A DNA stretch of 64,000 nucleotides from an uncultured Pelagibacteraceae bacterium (GCA_902634455.1 CACPKQ010000002.1:57581-121580); one strand, 5' to 3'. Numbered from the stretch's first letter, positions 8,575-18,732 are shown. Made by a program: numbers and translations. Notes: generated from the sequence alone by a model not told the origin.

Positions 8575-9003
8575 ATGTCTAAAAATTTTGAACAATTAAG
8601 TACTAAACCTGGTTTCATGAAACACAATGGAGGTTTATTGTTTAAAGAAATTTCAAAAACTGAATATGAATTTAAAACAAATATAGATAAAAATCATTTG
8701 AATTCTTCAGGCATCACACACGGGGGATACATTGCTTCAATAATTGATGCTGGTGCTGGGACCGGTGCTCATAGAGCTGCTGGCAATGTTCCTTGTGTAA
8801 CAATTTCTTTAGATATAAAATTTATGGGATCCACTAAGTTAGGTGATGAAATAATTGGATTTACAAAAATTCAAAAAAAAACAAAAAATTTCGTATTTCT
8901 GATTTGCCACTTACAATCAAAAGGTAAGATTGTTGCATCAGCATCAGGAATTTGGAAAATTTTAAACACTAAACCGATACCTAAATCTGGATTTGGTGGC
9001 TAA
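8575..9003 (+). CDS. PaaI-family hotdog thioesterase
   Basis: This 142-residue protein has the PaaI/YbgC-like hotdog fold. The loop LNSSGITHGGYIASIIDAGAG (about residues 43-63) contains the HGG motif on the central helix, as in acyl-CoA thioesterases of the PaaI family. It is followed by the strand pattern VTISLDIKFMGSTKLGDEI. Such enzymes hydrolyse small or aromatic acyl-CoAs and salvage trapped CoA; the substrate here is unknown. It lies downstream of tRNA-Arg and the small peptide frame. It is convergent with the TRAP permease, with a 4-base overlap of stop codons. Confidence 0.85.
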   Translation: MSKNFEQLSTKPGFMKHNGGLLFKEISKTEYEFKTNIDKNHLNSSGITHGGYIASIIDAGAGTGAHRAAGNVPCVTISLDIKFMGSTKLGDEIIGFTKIQKKTKNFVFLICHLQSKGKIVASASGIWKILNTKPIPKSGFGG

Positions 9004-11321
9004 CTATCTTTTCTTTTATAATTAAAATATCCAAAAATAATAATTAATATTAATGCAATAGGATATACTATAAATTTATTTGGTCTATTTAAATTTTCTA
9101 CTTTAAATTCACTTATAATATCTCCAGTTTCCATTCCACTTTTTTTTGCAAGTCCTTTCCAATTCAACGTATCAATTAAAAATTTATTTTCATCTTTAAT
9201 TAAATGAACACCATATTCTTCTAAACTAAATTTGCTTTCAAAAGTATCTTTTGGAATTACAAATAATTTATATCGCTCTCCATATTCACTTAAACGAGTA
9301 ACTTTTATATGCACCTCTTTATTTGAATCTAGTTTCGTTAAATGAATATTGTTTAAATTTTTATACTCATATTTTGGATAAAATTTATTTAGAACAAATT
9401 CTGGCGATAAAAATGATATTGAAATAAGTAAAAAAATTATTATTTCATACCATCTAAGTCTATTAAAAAACCATCTTTGTGTAGCGGCAGTAAATATTAA
9501 TATTCCTATTAACGAAGTTATAATTACTAATAAAGCATGCCAAATATTTTCTACTCCAATTAAAAGTAGCTCATGGTTAAATAAAAAAACAACTGGAAGA
9601 ATTCCTGTTCTTAAACTATACCAAAATGCCTGAACACCTGTTCTAAGAGGATCTCCTCCTGAAATACCTGCTGCTGCATATGAGGCCAATCCTACAGGTG
9701 GGGTTACATCTGCCATTAATCCAAAATAAAATACAAACAAATGAACAGCTATAAGTGGAAATATAAAGCCTGAAGCATTACCCACATCAACTAAAACCAT
9801 GGTCATTAATGATGCTACAACAACATAATTTGCAGTTGTAGGGAGTCCCATTCCCAACAGTAAGCACAAAACCATAGTAAGTAGTATTAGAATTATTACA
9901 TTATCCTTAGCAACAGATTCTATAACAATAATTAAATTTGTACTTAAACCAGTAGAACCAACAGCTCCAACTATTACTCCTGCCGTAGCTATTGCAATTC
10001 CAACAGCAATCATATTAATTGCACCCTTTTTAAAACCAATTACAGTTTGATTAAACCATGTTTTAAATGAGTCTTTGTAATTTTGTCCTTTAATTATTTT
10101 ATTTATTAAATTTACTAAAATTAATGCAATTGTTGCGTAAAATATAGAATAGGAAGCTGTAAATCTTAAATAAACTAGTAAGTAAATTAAAACAAAAATT
10201 GGAATTAAAAAATGTAAACCAGATAGAAAGGTTTTTTTTAAATTAGGCACATCTTTTTCTTCCATACCTTTAAGATTTAACTTCAGTGCCTCAAGATGAG
10301 AAATATAAAACAAAGCTATATAAGAGATAATGGCTGGCAGGAAAGCATGTTTAACAACTTCAAAATATGTAACACCAATAAAACTTGCCATAACAAAAGC
10401 TGCAGCACCCATCACTGGAGGCATTATTTGTCCATTAACTGATGATGAAACTTCTATTGCACCAGCTTTTTCCTTTGAAAAACCAGTTTTTTTCATAATA
10501 GGAATAGTAAAAGTTCCGGTTGTAACTGTATTAGCAACTGAAGATCCTGATATCATGCCTGTCATTCCAGATCCTAAAATGGCTGCCTTTGCTGGACCTC
10601 CTCTCATTTTTCCAACCATAGCAAAAGCTAAATTTAAAAAATATTGACCACCACCAGCGGTTTCTAAAAGAGCACCAAATAGAACAAACAAAAATATAAA
10701 ATCCACTGAAACTCCAATCGGAATTCCAAATATAGCTTCCTGATCAAACCATTGAAATCCAACAAGTCTCTTTAATGAAAGTCCACCATGAGAAATTATA
10801 TCTGGTGCATATTGTCCAAAATATGAAAATATCAAAAAACAAACTGCAATTATAACTAAAGGTATTCCAATTACTCTTCGAGTTGCTTCGAGTAGAACTA
10901 TAATTCCAATAGATCCAATAATTAACTCAATTGGTATAATATATTCACCTAAAGTAATTTTTAACAGAATGCCTCCTCTGTCTACTAATTGATCATAAAA
11001 AAAATAAATATACAGGCAACAAAAAGCTCCGATTGCACTTATTAAAATATCTATGATTGTAATTTTTTTTGACCTTGAAATAGGAAAAATTAAAAATGCT
11101 AATAATAATGCAAAACCTAAATGAATAGCTCTAGCAGGTAAACCTTTGAACATTCCAATATTAAACCAGAAAGGAAATGGAGATGCATACCATAGTTGAA
11201 ATAAAGACCAAATAATTGCAATAACACCAACAATTTTTAAATGTAGGCCTGTAAGATTTCTAGTGGGCGATAAATCTTCACGAATTTTACTTTCAATCTT
11301 TGTATCTGAGTTTTGATTCAT
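9000..11321 (-). CDS. TRAP transporter fused permease (TAXI type, DctQ-DctM fusion)
   Basis: This 773-residue polytopic inner-membrane protein imports a substrate delivered by a TAXI binding protein, using an ion gradient. The N-terminal part (to about 140) holds the four DctQ-like helices. The large central part is the DctM module, with the conserved GGPAKAAILGSGMTGMISGSSVANTVTTG region and a second repeat with GLPTTANYVVVASLM and PPVGLASYAAAGI. After the last transport helices (about 640), a roughly 100-residue non-membrane segment resembling DUF3394 contains a PDZ-like GLAKKSGMETGDIISEF, then a final helix. It lies 76 bases downstream of the TAXI gene, with a hairpin terminator in between. 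The substrate is not predictable. Confidence 0.93.
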   Translation of the reverse strand: MNQNSDTKIESKIREDLSPTRNLTGLHLKIVGVIAIIWSLFQLWYASPFPFWFNIGMFKGLPARAIHLGFALLLAFLIFPISRSKKITIIDILISAIGAFCCLYIYFFYDQLVDRGGILLKITLGEYIIPIELIIGSIGIIVLLEATRRVIGIPLVIIAVCFLIFSYFGQYAPDIISHGGLSLKRLVGFQWFDQEAIFGIPIGVSVDFIFLFVLFGALLETAGGGQYFLNLAFAMVGKMRGGPAKAAILGSGMTGMISGSSVANTVTTGTFTIPIMKKTGFSKEKAGAIEVSSSVNGQIMPPVMGAAAFVMASFIGVTYFEVVKHAFLPAIISYIALFYISHLEALKLNLKGMEEKDVPNLKKTFLSGLHFLIPIFVLIYLLVYLRFTASYSIFYATIALILVNLINKIIKGQNYKDSFKTWFNQTVIGFKKGAINMIAVGIAIATAGVIVGAVGSTGLSTNLIIVIESVAKDNVIILILLTMVLCLLLGMGLPTTANYVVVASLMTMVLVDVGNASGFIFPLIAVHLFVFYFGLMADVTPPVGLASYAAAGISGGDPLRTGVQAFWYSLRTGILPVVFLFNHELLLIGVENIWHALLVIITSLIGILIFTAATQRWFFNRLRWYEIIIFLLISISFLSPEFVLNKFYPKYEYKNLNNIHLTKLDSNKEVHIKVTRLSEYGERYKLFVIPKDTFESKFSLEEYGVHLIKDENKFLIDTLNWKGLAKKSGMETGDIISEFKVENLNRPNKFIVYPIALILIIIFGYFNYKRKDS

Positions 11322-11345
11322 TTACGAAAGTTACTTTACTATAAA

Positions 11346-11377
11346 AAAAAGGCCCAATAAATATATTGGGCCTTTTT
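11346..11377 (-). terminator. hairpin terminator or attenuator between TAXI gene and permease
   Basis: The stem is GGCCCAATA (11351-11359) against TATTGGGCC (11364-11372) with a 4-base loop. It extends by five A-T pairs to a 14-bp stem, with A/T runs on both sides, so it could work on either strand. It sits inside the TRAP operon, immediately after the binding-protein gene. Partial termination or 3'-end protection here would give more binding protein than permease. Confidence 0.85.
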
Positions 11378-11397
11378 AATTCAAATATATACTTAAA

Positions 11398-12402
11398 TTA
11401 CATTAATCCAGCTTCTTTATAGTATTTAATAGCACCTGGATGTAATGGAGCTGATAAACCATCAGCTATCATATTTTTTTTCTCTAATGGTCCAAAAGCA
11501 GGATGTTGTTTTCTAAAATCATCAAAATTTTCAAAAACCGCTTTTGTTACTAAATAAACTAATTCTTCAGAAACATCTGCACTAGTTACAACAGTAGCTT
11601 TAACACCAAAAGTAGTTACATCTTTTTTTTGTCCAGTATAAGTGCCTGCTGGAATTGTAGCCGCTGCATAATAAGGTGCACCATCTATCAAGCCTTGAAC
11701 AGGTCCTCCAGTAAGATTAATTGGTAATGCTTTTGCCGCACAAGTTGCTGCTTGTTCCATAGCTCCATTTGGAAATCCTACTGAATATCCATATGCATCT
11801 ATTTTTCCATCACATAAAGCTTTTACTTGCTCAGATGAAGTTAATTCAGTTACAGACTTAAAGTAACTGTTATCAACTCCCATTGCTTCCATAAGTACTT
11901 CCATAGTTCCTCTTTGACCTGAACCTGGATTACCTATATTAACAACTTTACCTTCTAAACCTTTAAAATCTTTTACTCTTGCTTTTTTTCTAGCCCAAAT
12001 TTGGAAAGGTTCATTGTGAACTGAAAAAACAGCTCTTAAATTGCTAAACTGTTTTCCTTCCCATTTACTTGAACCATTGTAAGCATGAAATTGCCAGTCA
12101 GATTGAGCTACACCAAATTGAAATTCACCATCTTTAATTTGACCAATGTTGTAGTTTGAACCACCAGTTGATGGAGCAGTACATCTATATGCTTTTGCAG
12201 TACCTTTTTTTCTTCCATGGTCTTTACTTGTTGCAGATTTATGCAACATTTTACAAATTGCGTTTCCAGTTTGAAAATACACTCCAGTTGGTCCGCCAGT
12301 TCCTATCGTGAAAAACTCTGCAGACTTTGTAACTGTTGTAAATGACAAAGATGCTACAAAAATCAAAAGAGCACTCGATAAGCTAGTAATTATTTTTTTC
12401 AT
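11398..12402 (-). CDS. TAXI-family TRAP substrate-binding protein
   Basis: This is the periplasmic binding component of the TAXI-TRAP importer. The start is set at the ATG at 12402, because an excellent Shine-Dalgarno (AGGAG) lies 6 bases before it. A longer frame to 12444 exists but has no ribosome site. The 334-residue product begins with a signal peptide ending about TKSA-EF (cleavage after residue 28). It then shows the TAXI hallmark FFTIGTGGPTGVYFQTG, followed by GVAQSDWQFHAYNG and VNIGNPGSGQRGT. Related TAXI proteins bind glutamate/glutamine or 2-oxoglutarate, but the ligand cannot be assigned here. The permease gene follows directly. Confidence 0.94.
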   Translation of the reverse strand: MKKIITSLSSALLIFVASLSFTTVTKSAEFFTIGTGGPTGVYFQTGNAICKMLHKSATSKDHGRKKGTAKAYRCTAPSTGGSNYNIGQIKDGEFQFGVAQSDWQFHAYNGSSKWEGKQFSNLRAVFSVHNEPFQIWARKKARVKDFKGLEGKVVNIGNPGSGQRGTMEVLMEAMGVDNSYFKSVTELTSSEQVKALCDGKIDAYGYSVGFPNGAMEQAATCAAKALPINLTGGPVQGLIDGAPYYAAATIPAGTYTGQKKDVTTFGVKATVVTSADVSEELVYLVTKAVFENFDDFRKQHPAFGPLEKKNMIADGLSAPLHPGAIKYYKEAGLM

Positions 12403-12471
12403 TATTTCTCCTCTACTATTATTATTTAGAACAATTCTAATCAAAACTTTGCGTACGAGTCTATAAAAAAA

Positions 12472-13698
12472 TTAATTTGATTCAACCCACGCTTTTAGTC
12501 TTTTTGTACCTTCAACTATTTTGGGCGCAAACTTATTAATGAAATTATAATCTAATTTTTTCTGTTTGGATAAATTATCCATAAAATTTTTTCCATCAAA
12601 GTCTGTAAAACTTAATCTTGCAATAAGTCTGTCCTTTGAAAAACCAAAATCTGAACCTGGTAAAATAGCTACTCCAGTATCATTTAACAGATTTGCACAC
12701 ATTTCTTCAGAATTTTTAAACTTCTTATCTAAAAATTCTGGCATAATATAAAAACCTCCTTGAGGTTTATTAATTAAAACTTTATTAGATTTAAGATTAT
12801 CATAAACGTATTCACCAACTAATTTTAAAATTTCTCTAGAATTATTTAAATATAAACTATGATCATTTTTGTAAGCAGCTATGGCCGCATATTGAATTGG
12901 AGCGCTTACAGCTGAGAAGGTTTCACTTGCAAGAACTTTTAGCAAATTTTTTAATTTTGCTAATTCATTTGGAATAACAAAATGTCCCAATCTCCAGCCT
13001 CCTGCTCCGCACCATTTACTGAGACCATTGCTAATAATTGTTTGTTCAGGACAGAAATTTGAAATTGATTTAAAATTATCTTGAAAAGATAATTCTGAAT
13101 AAATTTCATCCGATAAGACTAAAATATTATTCTTTTTTACTAGTTCACTTATTTCTTTTAAATTTTCGCATATTTGGCCCGAGGGATTATTTGGTGAATT
13201 TAAAAATAAGAGATAATTTTTTTCTTTATTTTTTAAAATAACTTTTTCTATATCTTCTGCCGTTGGAAACCAATTTTTTTCTCTAGTGGTTTCTATCCAG
13301 TGAACTTTATTTCTTCCTAAAATTGCTTGAGGCTCATAAGATACCCAGCTAGGAGTAGGTAATAAAACCTCTCCATCAAAAAGAATATGAAGCAAAAACA
13401 TTAGCTCTTTTGTACCAGGTCCAATTAAAATATTTTCTGCTTTATAAGCATAGTTTTTTTTTAAAGAAACAAATTTAGCTATAGCTTCTCTAAGTTCAGG
13501 AAGACCTTGCATAGGAAGATATTTATTTTTATAAGCATTATTTTTTAATTCAGAAACTACATCATCTGGAACTTGGAAAGGTGATTGGCCAAAACCAAAC
13601 TTAAAAACCTTTTTTCCTTTAGATTCAAGATCTCTTGATATCTCGTTCATTCTTAAAGTTGCAGATAACTTTAAATCCTTTACTACATCTTTAATCAT
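12472..13698 (-). CDS. class I/II PLP-dependent aminotransferase
   Basis: This 408-residue fold-type I aminotransferase transfers amino groups to a 2-oxo acid using pyridoxal phosphate. Visible family features are FGFGQSPF near residue 37, YLPMQGLPELREAIA, NSPNNPSGQ (about 168, PLP and substrate contacts), the DEIYSEL helix, and the Schiff-base lysine in SNGLSKWCGAGGWRLGHF. The C-terminal arginine that binds the substrate carboxylate is in RLIARLSF. It resembles aspartate/alanine-type aminotransferases; the donor is unclear. Its start overlaps the end of the acetoacetyl-CoA synthetase gene by 8 bases. It lies 69 bases upstream of the TAXI gene, so the four genes may form one operon. Confidence 0.9.
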   Translation of the reverse strand: MIKDVVKDLKLSATLRMNEISRDLESKGKKVFKFGFGQSPFQVPDDVVSELKNNAYKNKYLPMQGLPELREAIAKFVSLKKNYAYKAENILIGPGTKELMFLLHILFDGEVLLPTPSWVSYEPQAILGRNKVHWIETTREKNWFPTAEDIEKVILKNKEKNYLLFLNSPNNPSGQICENLKEISELVKKNNILVLSDEIYSELSFQDNFKSISNFCPEQTIISNGLSKWCGAGGWRLGHFVIPNELAKLKNLLKVLASETFSAVSAPIQYAAIAAYKNDHSLYLNNSREILKLVGEYVYDNLKSNKVLINKPQGGFYIMPEFLDKKFKNSEEMCANLLNDTGVAILPGSDFGFSKDRLIARLSFTDFDGKNFMDNLSKQKKLDYNFINKFAPKIVEGTKRLKAWVESN

Positions 13699-15652
13699 TA
13701 TTTTTTAATTCCTCTAAATTTTTATATTCTTTTAATACTTCAGGATTTTCTAAAGCTTGTATATTTTTAATTTTATTACCTTCAATTATATTTTTCACAG
13801 CTAATTCTACAATTTTTCCATTTTTAGTTCTAGGTATGTCAGTTACATTTATTATTTTTGAAGGAACATGTCTCGGAGAAGCATCAACTCTAATTTTTTG
13901 TTTAATTTTTTCTATTAGATTTTGATTAAATTTATTAGGTTCGTTCATCACTATAAACAATAATATTCTTATATCATTGTCCCAAGACTGACCTACAACA
14001 ATAGATTCTTTTACTTCTTTGAACTTTTCAACCACTGAATAAATTTCTGAAGTACCCAGTCTAACGCCACCGGGATTTAATGTAGCGTCTGATCTTCCAT
14101 AAATTACATAGCCATTTGAGCTTTTTCTTTCAGCATAATCGCCATGATGCCAAATTCCTTTAAATTTTTTAAAATATGCCTTCTTATATTTAAAATTATT
14201 TTTATCATTCCAAAATTTTTTTGGCATAGATGGAAATGGAGATTTGCAAACAAGCTCTCCTTTTTTATTTTTTATTGACCTGCCTTTATTATTAAAAACA
14301 TCGGTATTCATTCCAAGTCCATTATTTTGAATTTGGCCAGAAATTACCGGACTATAAATATTTCCTAATACAAAACATGAAACTATATCTGTACCACCTG
14401 AAATTGAAGCTAAATGAACATTTTTTTTTATTTTATTATAAACATAATTAAAACCATCTACTGAAAGTGGAGATCCTGTTGAACAAATTGTCTTTAATTT
14501 TTTTAACTTATATTTTGATTTAAATGACAAATTTAACTTTCTTAGTGAATCAATATACTTTGCACTAACCCCAAAAAGAGTAATATTTTCTTTATCCGCA
14601 ATTTTTATTAGTAAATCATTTTTTTTATACATCGGAAAACCATCAAAAAGAACAATAGAAGCTTTTGATGCTAAAGAGCTAACTAACCAATTCCACATCA
14701 TCCAACCACAAGTAGTAAAATAAAACATATTATCACCTGGATTAATTTCACAGTGTAATTGATGTTCTTTTAAATGTTGCAATAAAACTCCACCTGCCCT
14801 ATGACAAATACATTTTGGTTTTCCTGTGGTTCCACTTGAATACAAAATTGCTAGTTCATGATCAAAGTCATACTTTTTAAAATTAATTTTTGTTGGTTCA
14901 ATTCTTTTAACATTTTTCCAATAATGAATTTTTACCCCTTTAATTTTTTTAAAAATTAAACTAGTTTTTCCAGGGTAATTAATTATTATTACATTCTTTA
15001 TTGATTTTACTTTTTTTAAAATAAAAGGAAGTCTTTCTAAAACATTTATTTCTTTACCATTATAATAATATCTATCAGCAATAATTAATAATTTAGGTTT
15101 TATTTGAGCAAACCTTTCTATTACACCATTTGCTCCGAAATCAGGAGAACAAGATGACCAAATTGCTCCTATAGATACTGTTGCAAGAAAGCTTTCTACA
15201 GTCTCAATTATATTAGGTAAATAAGCAGCAATTCTATCTTTGCTTTTTATTTTTTTTTTTTTGAAAAAATTAACTATTTTGCTTGTGTTAATATAAAGCT
15301 GATTCCATGTTCTTATTTCTCTAAAACCATTTTCACTTATAAAAGTAATGGCTTTTGTTTTATCATTTTTTGATAATAAATTTTCTGCAAAATTAAGTTT
15401 CGAACCAATTAAAAATTTTGTATCAATTAAATTTTTTGTATATTTAAACTTTAATTTTTTTTGACCTTTCACTTTTGTGAAGTCCCATATTGAGCTCCAA
15501 AAATCGCTTGGGTTATCTATACTCCAATTTAACAATTTGTTAAATTTTTTTGAAAATTTATAATCGTAATTTTTTTTTAAAAACTTTTCATATCTATATA
15601 AATTAGATTTATTTTTTATTGATTTTGGGGCTTCCCATAATTTTTTTTTCAT
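13691..15652 (-). CDS. aacS: acetoacetyl-CoA synthetase (acetoacetate-CoA ligase)
   Basis: This 653-residue AMP-forming ligase activates acetoacetate to acetoacetyl-CoA. The P-loop SSGTTGKPK is at 272-280. It is followed by the AacS-type stretch CHRAGGVLLQHLKEHQLHC and TCGWMMWNWLVSSLA. The C-terminal lid contains YGRSDATLNPGGVRLGTSEIY and the catalytic lysine in PRTKNGKIVE. The N-terminal LWEAP and the SDFWSSIWDF region fit acetoacetyl-CoA rather than acetyl-CoA synthetase. It is the first gene of the likely operon with the aminotransferase and TAXI-TRAP genes. The 168-bp gap to the divergent helicase must carry its promoter. Confidence 0.9.
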   Translation of the reverse strand: MKKKLWEAPKSIKNKSNLYRYEKFLKKNYDYKFSKKFNKLLNWSIDNPSDFWSSIWDFTKVKGQKKLKFKYTKNLIDTKFLIGSKLNFAENLLSKNDKTKAITFISENGFREIRTWNQLYINTSKIVNFFKKKKIKSKDRIAAYLPNIIETVESFLATVSIGAIWSSCSPDFGANGVIERFAQIKPKLLIIADRYYYNGKEINVLERLPFILKKVKSIKNVIIINYPGKTSLIFKKIKGVKIHYWKNVKRIEPTKINFKKYDFDHELAILYSSGTTGKPKCICHRAGGVLLQHLKEHQLHCEINPGDNMFYFTTCGWMMWNWLVSSLASKASIVLFDGFPMYKKNDLLIKIADKENITLFGVSAKYIDSLRKLNLSFKSKYKLKKLKTICSTGSPLSVDGFNYVYNKIKKNVHLASISGGTDIVSCFVLGNIYSPVISGQIQNNGLGMNTDVFNNKGRSIKNKKGELVCKSPFPSMPKKFWNDKNNFKYKKAYFKKFKGIWHHGDYAERKSSNGYVIYGRSDATLNPGGVRLGTSEIYSVVEKFKEVKESIVVGQSWDNDIRILLFIVMNEPNKFNQNLIEKIKQKIRVDASPRHVPSKIINVTDIPRTKNGKIVELAVKNIIEGNKIKNIQALENPEVLKEYKNLEELKNND

Positions 15653-15820
15653 ATCAAAATAATATATATTGAATTATTTTAATTTATGTTACTCTCAAAC
15701 TAATAAATATTTCAAAATGAGAACTTTTTCTTTAATGATTCGGACATGTTTTAGTCTATTTTTGTTCTATTTAGATAACAATATATAGTAGTAAAAAATA
15801 TTAATACACTAAAGATTGAA

Positions 15821-18304
15821 ATGAATAAAAATAAAATAACAGCTGTTTTAGGACCAACTAATACTGGAAAAACCTTTTTAGCAATCGAAACTATGCTGTC
15901 TTTTGAATCTGGTATGATTGGTTTTCCACTTAGATTGCTTGCAAGAGAAGTTTATGACAAAATTTTAAAAAAAGTAGATCCAAAAAAAGTTGCTTTAATC
16001 ACTGGTGAAGAAAAAATTATTCCTTCAAACGCAAAGTATTATCTCTGTACTGTTGAATCAATGCCAATTGAAAAAAATTTAGAATTTGTTGGTATTGATG
16101 AAATACAAATGTGCACGGACCATGAAAGAGGACACATATTTACCGATAGATTATTGAATTTAAGAGGTGAAAAACTTACTATGTTTATGGGTTCAAATAC
16201 AATTAGAGAAATTATATCTAAGCTAGAGGGAGATTTGGACTTTATTAATAAAGACAGATTGTCCAAACTAAGTTACTCGGGTTACAAAAAAATTTCAAGA
16301 ATAGAAAGAAAAAGCGCAATTATTGCATTTTCAGCTGAAGATGTTTACGCAATTGCAGAGTTAATTAGAAGACAAAAGGGAGGGGCTGCTATTGTTATGG
16401 GCTCTTTAAGTCCAAAAACAAGAAATGCGCAAGTAAATTTATATCAATCGGAAGATGTTGATTACCTTGTTGCCACTGATGCAATTGGAATGGGTATTAA
16501 TATGGATTTAGACAATGTTTATTTTTCTAATTTAAAAAAATATGATGGAAAAAAATTAAGAAGATTAAATTTATCTGAAATAGGACAAATATCAGGGCGT
16601 GCTGGCAGATATTTGAATGATGGTAGCTTTGGAATTACTGGAGAATGTGGAAAAATTAATTCTGAGGAAGTTGAATTACTTGAAAATCATAAATTTGAAG
16701 AAATTACAAATATCTTTTGGAGAAACTCTAATCTAAATTTTAGCAATCAGATAAGTTTACTAAAATCACTAGATGAAAAACCTAAAAAAGATTGGTTAAG
16801 AAGAATAAATGAATGTGAAGATGAAAAGGTATTAAAAGTTTTATTAAAAAATGAATCACAGATAGTTAAAAAAAGTAGTCAAAATGAATTAGAATTGTTG
16901 TGGGAATGTTGTCAAATACCAGATTTTGTAAAAAAAAATTATGGATATCATATAGAGGTAGTAAAAAAAGTTTTTGAGTTTTTAACTAATAAAAATGGAA
17001 AAATTCCAAATAGTTATATGAAACAGCAGTTGTCTAATTTAGATAAAATAGACGGAAATGTAGACTCATTATCAAATAGAATTGCCAATGTTAGGACCTG
17101 GTCCTACGTATCAAATAAAATTAATTGGGTTGAAAATCAAGATTATTGGAAAGAAAGAACAAAATCCCTAGAAGACAAATTATCTGATCGTTTACATGAT
17201 GAATTAACAAAAAGCTTTATTGATAAAAGGGCAAGTGTTTTAACTAAAGGACTAAAACAAGATATAAATTTTGAAACTAAAATTATTGATAAAGAAAGAG
17301 TTATTATAAATAATCAATTTATAGGACAGCTCAAAGGATTAAAATTAGAATTAGATTTAAAAATTGGCGCCTTAGATACAGATATTAAATCATTAAAAAA
17401 AGCTGCAAGAAAAAATGTAGGTCCAGAAATTTTAAATAGAATTGAACAAATTAAAAAAACTGAATTATTAGAACTAAAAGATGATTTCAAGATTTATTGG
17501 GGAAAATTTCCAATTGCAAAACTTTCTCCTGGAAAGGATTACCTAAACCCAGAAATTATTTTAATTATTGATGATATGGTTGAAAGTGTTGACCAAGCGG
17601 AATTATCTTTTTATTTATCAAATTGGATAAATAAAAAGATAAATGAAGATCTTAAAAGTTTGATAGATTTAAAAAAAATCAATGTAAATAAACCTTCAAT
17701 AAGAGCCTTGGCATATCATCTATACGAAAATAATGGAGTGGTAAAAAGAGAAAATGTAAAAGAATTTTTAAAAAAAATAGACCAAGATGACAAAAAAATA
17801 CTAAGGAGTTATGGAGTTAAATTTGGAAGGTACCATATTTTTCTTTTCAAATTATTTAAGCCAGATGCAGTATCTTTAAGAATTGCTCTATGGAAAAATT
17901 ACCATCAAAAATATTTTGAACTAAATCCACCTCAATTTGGATTAAACTTTTTAGAAAGTAAAAATTTCGAAAATAAAAATTTTATGCTTTTATGTGGGTT
18001 TGAAAATTTTGATAAATTTTTTGTTAGAATAGACATATTAGAAAGACTATTTATTAAAATTATGAATTTAAATGATATAAACAAAAATGAAATAAAACTT
18101 ATTCCTGAAATGCTCAATTTATTAGGTTGTAATAAAGATAATTTTTTAAAACTAATTACGAAGATGAATTACAAAACTTTTGAAAAAAATAATGAAACTT
18201 ATTTTAAGTATGTTCCAAAAAAACAATTTAAAAAAAAATATCATTTTAAAAATCAAAATAAAAATAACCCTTTTGATATACTAAAAGAAATAAACTTTAA
18301 ATAA
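15821..18304 (+). CDS. Suv3-like DEAD/DEAH-type RNA helicase
   Basis: This 827-residue superfamily 2 helicase resembles the alphaproteobacterial relatives of mitochondrial Suv3. The Walker A motif is GPTNTGKT (11-18) and the Walker B motif is DEIQ (93-96). The motif VI-like QISGRAGRY lies about 260, with TDAIGMGINMDLDNVYF just before it. The C-terminal half is long and charged, without the usual Suv3 C-terminal signature that I could point to. Suv3 works with the RNA degradosome or PNPase in mitochondria; a role in RNA turnover here is inference. The stop codon overlaps the next start (TAATG), so it is coupled to the TerB-like gene. Confidence 0.88.
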   Translation: MNKNKITAVLGPTNTGKTFLAIETMLSFESGMIGFPLRLLAREVYDKILKKVDPKKVALITGEEKIIPSNAKYYLCTVESMPIEKNLEFVGIDEIQMCTDHERGHIFTDRLLNLRGEKLTMFMGSNTIREIISKLEGDLDFINKDRLSKLSYSGYKKISRIERKSAIIAFSAEDVYAIAELIRRQKGGAAIVMGSLSPKTRNAQVNLYQSEDVDYLVATDAIGMGINMDLDNVYFSNLKKYDGKKLRRLNLSEIGQISGRAGRYLNDGSFGITGECGKINSEEVELLENHKFEEITNIFWRNSNLNFSNQISLLKSLDEKPKKDWLRRINECEDEKVLKVLLKNESQIVKKSSQNELELLWECCQIPDFVKKNYGYHIEVVKKVFEFLTNKNGKIPNSYMKQQLSNLDKIDGNVDSLSNRIANVRTWSYVSNKINWVENQDYWKERTKSLEDKLSDRLHDELTKSFIDKRASVLTKGLKQDINFETKIIDKERVIINNQFIGQLKGLKLELDLKIGALDTDIKSLKKAARKNVGPEILNRIEQIKKTELLELKDDFKIYWGKFPIAKLSPGKDYLNPEIILIIDDMVESVDQAELSFYLSNWINKKINEDLKSLIDLKKINVNKPSIRALAYHLYENNGVVKRENVKEFLKKIDQDDKKILRSYGVKFGRYHIFLFKLFKPDAVSLRIALWKNYHQKYFELNPPQFGLNFLESKNFENKNFMLLCGFENFDKFFVRIDILERLFIKIMNLNDINKNEIKLIPEMLNLLGCNKDNFLKLITKMNYKTFEKNNETYFKYVPKKQFKKKYHFKNQNKNNPFDILKEINFK

Positions 18305-18732
18305 TGTTTAATATTTTTAAAAAAACAGAAAAAAAAATTTTAAACGTAAACAATAGTACATTAAAAATAGCCGCATTATTAATACATGCTGCAAAAATAG
18401 ATGAAAATTATAGTGATATTGAAAAAGAAATTATTAAAAAAACCCTTATAAAACTTGGATCTAAAGAAAAAAATTTAGAAGAAATTTTAAAAAATGCCGA
18501 AAACATTGAAGCAGAATCTAACCAGATTCTAGAATTTACTAGAGAAATAAAAAATCTTGATGAGGAAACAAAAAAAAAAATAATTGAATCACTTTGGAAT
18601 ATTATATATTCAGATAATTTATCTAACATGTATGAATCTAATTTGATGAGAAGACTTTCAGGATTACTATATTTAGATAAAGAGGTAGTTGGAAATTTAA
18701 AAGAAAAAGTTAAGTCTAATTTAAAAAAATGA
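18304..18732 (+). CDS. TerB-like (tellurite resistance/co-chaperone DjlA-type) domain protein
   Basis: This all-helical, acidic 142-residue protein resembles the TerB fold: [22 protein letters not shown] near residues 22-43 matches the first TerB helix pair with its acidic metal-binding residues. [29 protein letters not shown] matches the second. Proteins of this type are common in alphaproteobacteria next to Suv3-like helicase and FdxA genes; no tellurite role is implied. It is translationally coupled on both sides (TAATG with the helicase, ATGA with fdxA). Function unknown. Confidence 0.75.
   Translation: MFNIFKKTEKKILNVNNSTLKIAALLIHAAKIDENYSDIEKEIIKKTLIKLGSKEKNLEEILKNAENIEAESNQILEFTREIKNLDEETKKKIIESLWNIIYSDNLSNMYESNLMRRLSGLLYLDKEVVGNLKEKVKSNLKK

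Noticed and set aside
10330..10647. 105-residue plus-strand frame within the TRAP permease
   Set aside because: Antisense shadow of the conserved DctM glycine-rich region.
12403..12444. Longer start for the TAXI binding protein
   Set aside because: The strong AGGAG before ATG 12402 and the signal peptide beginning MKKII fix the start; the extra 14 residues would disturb the signal peptide.
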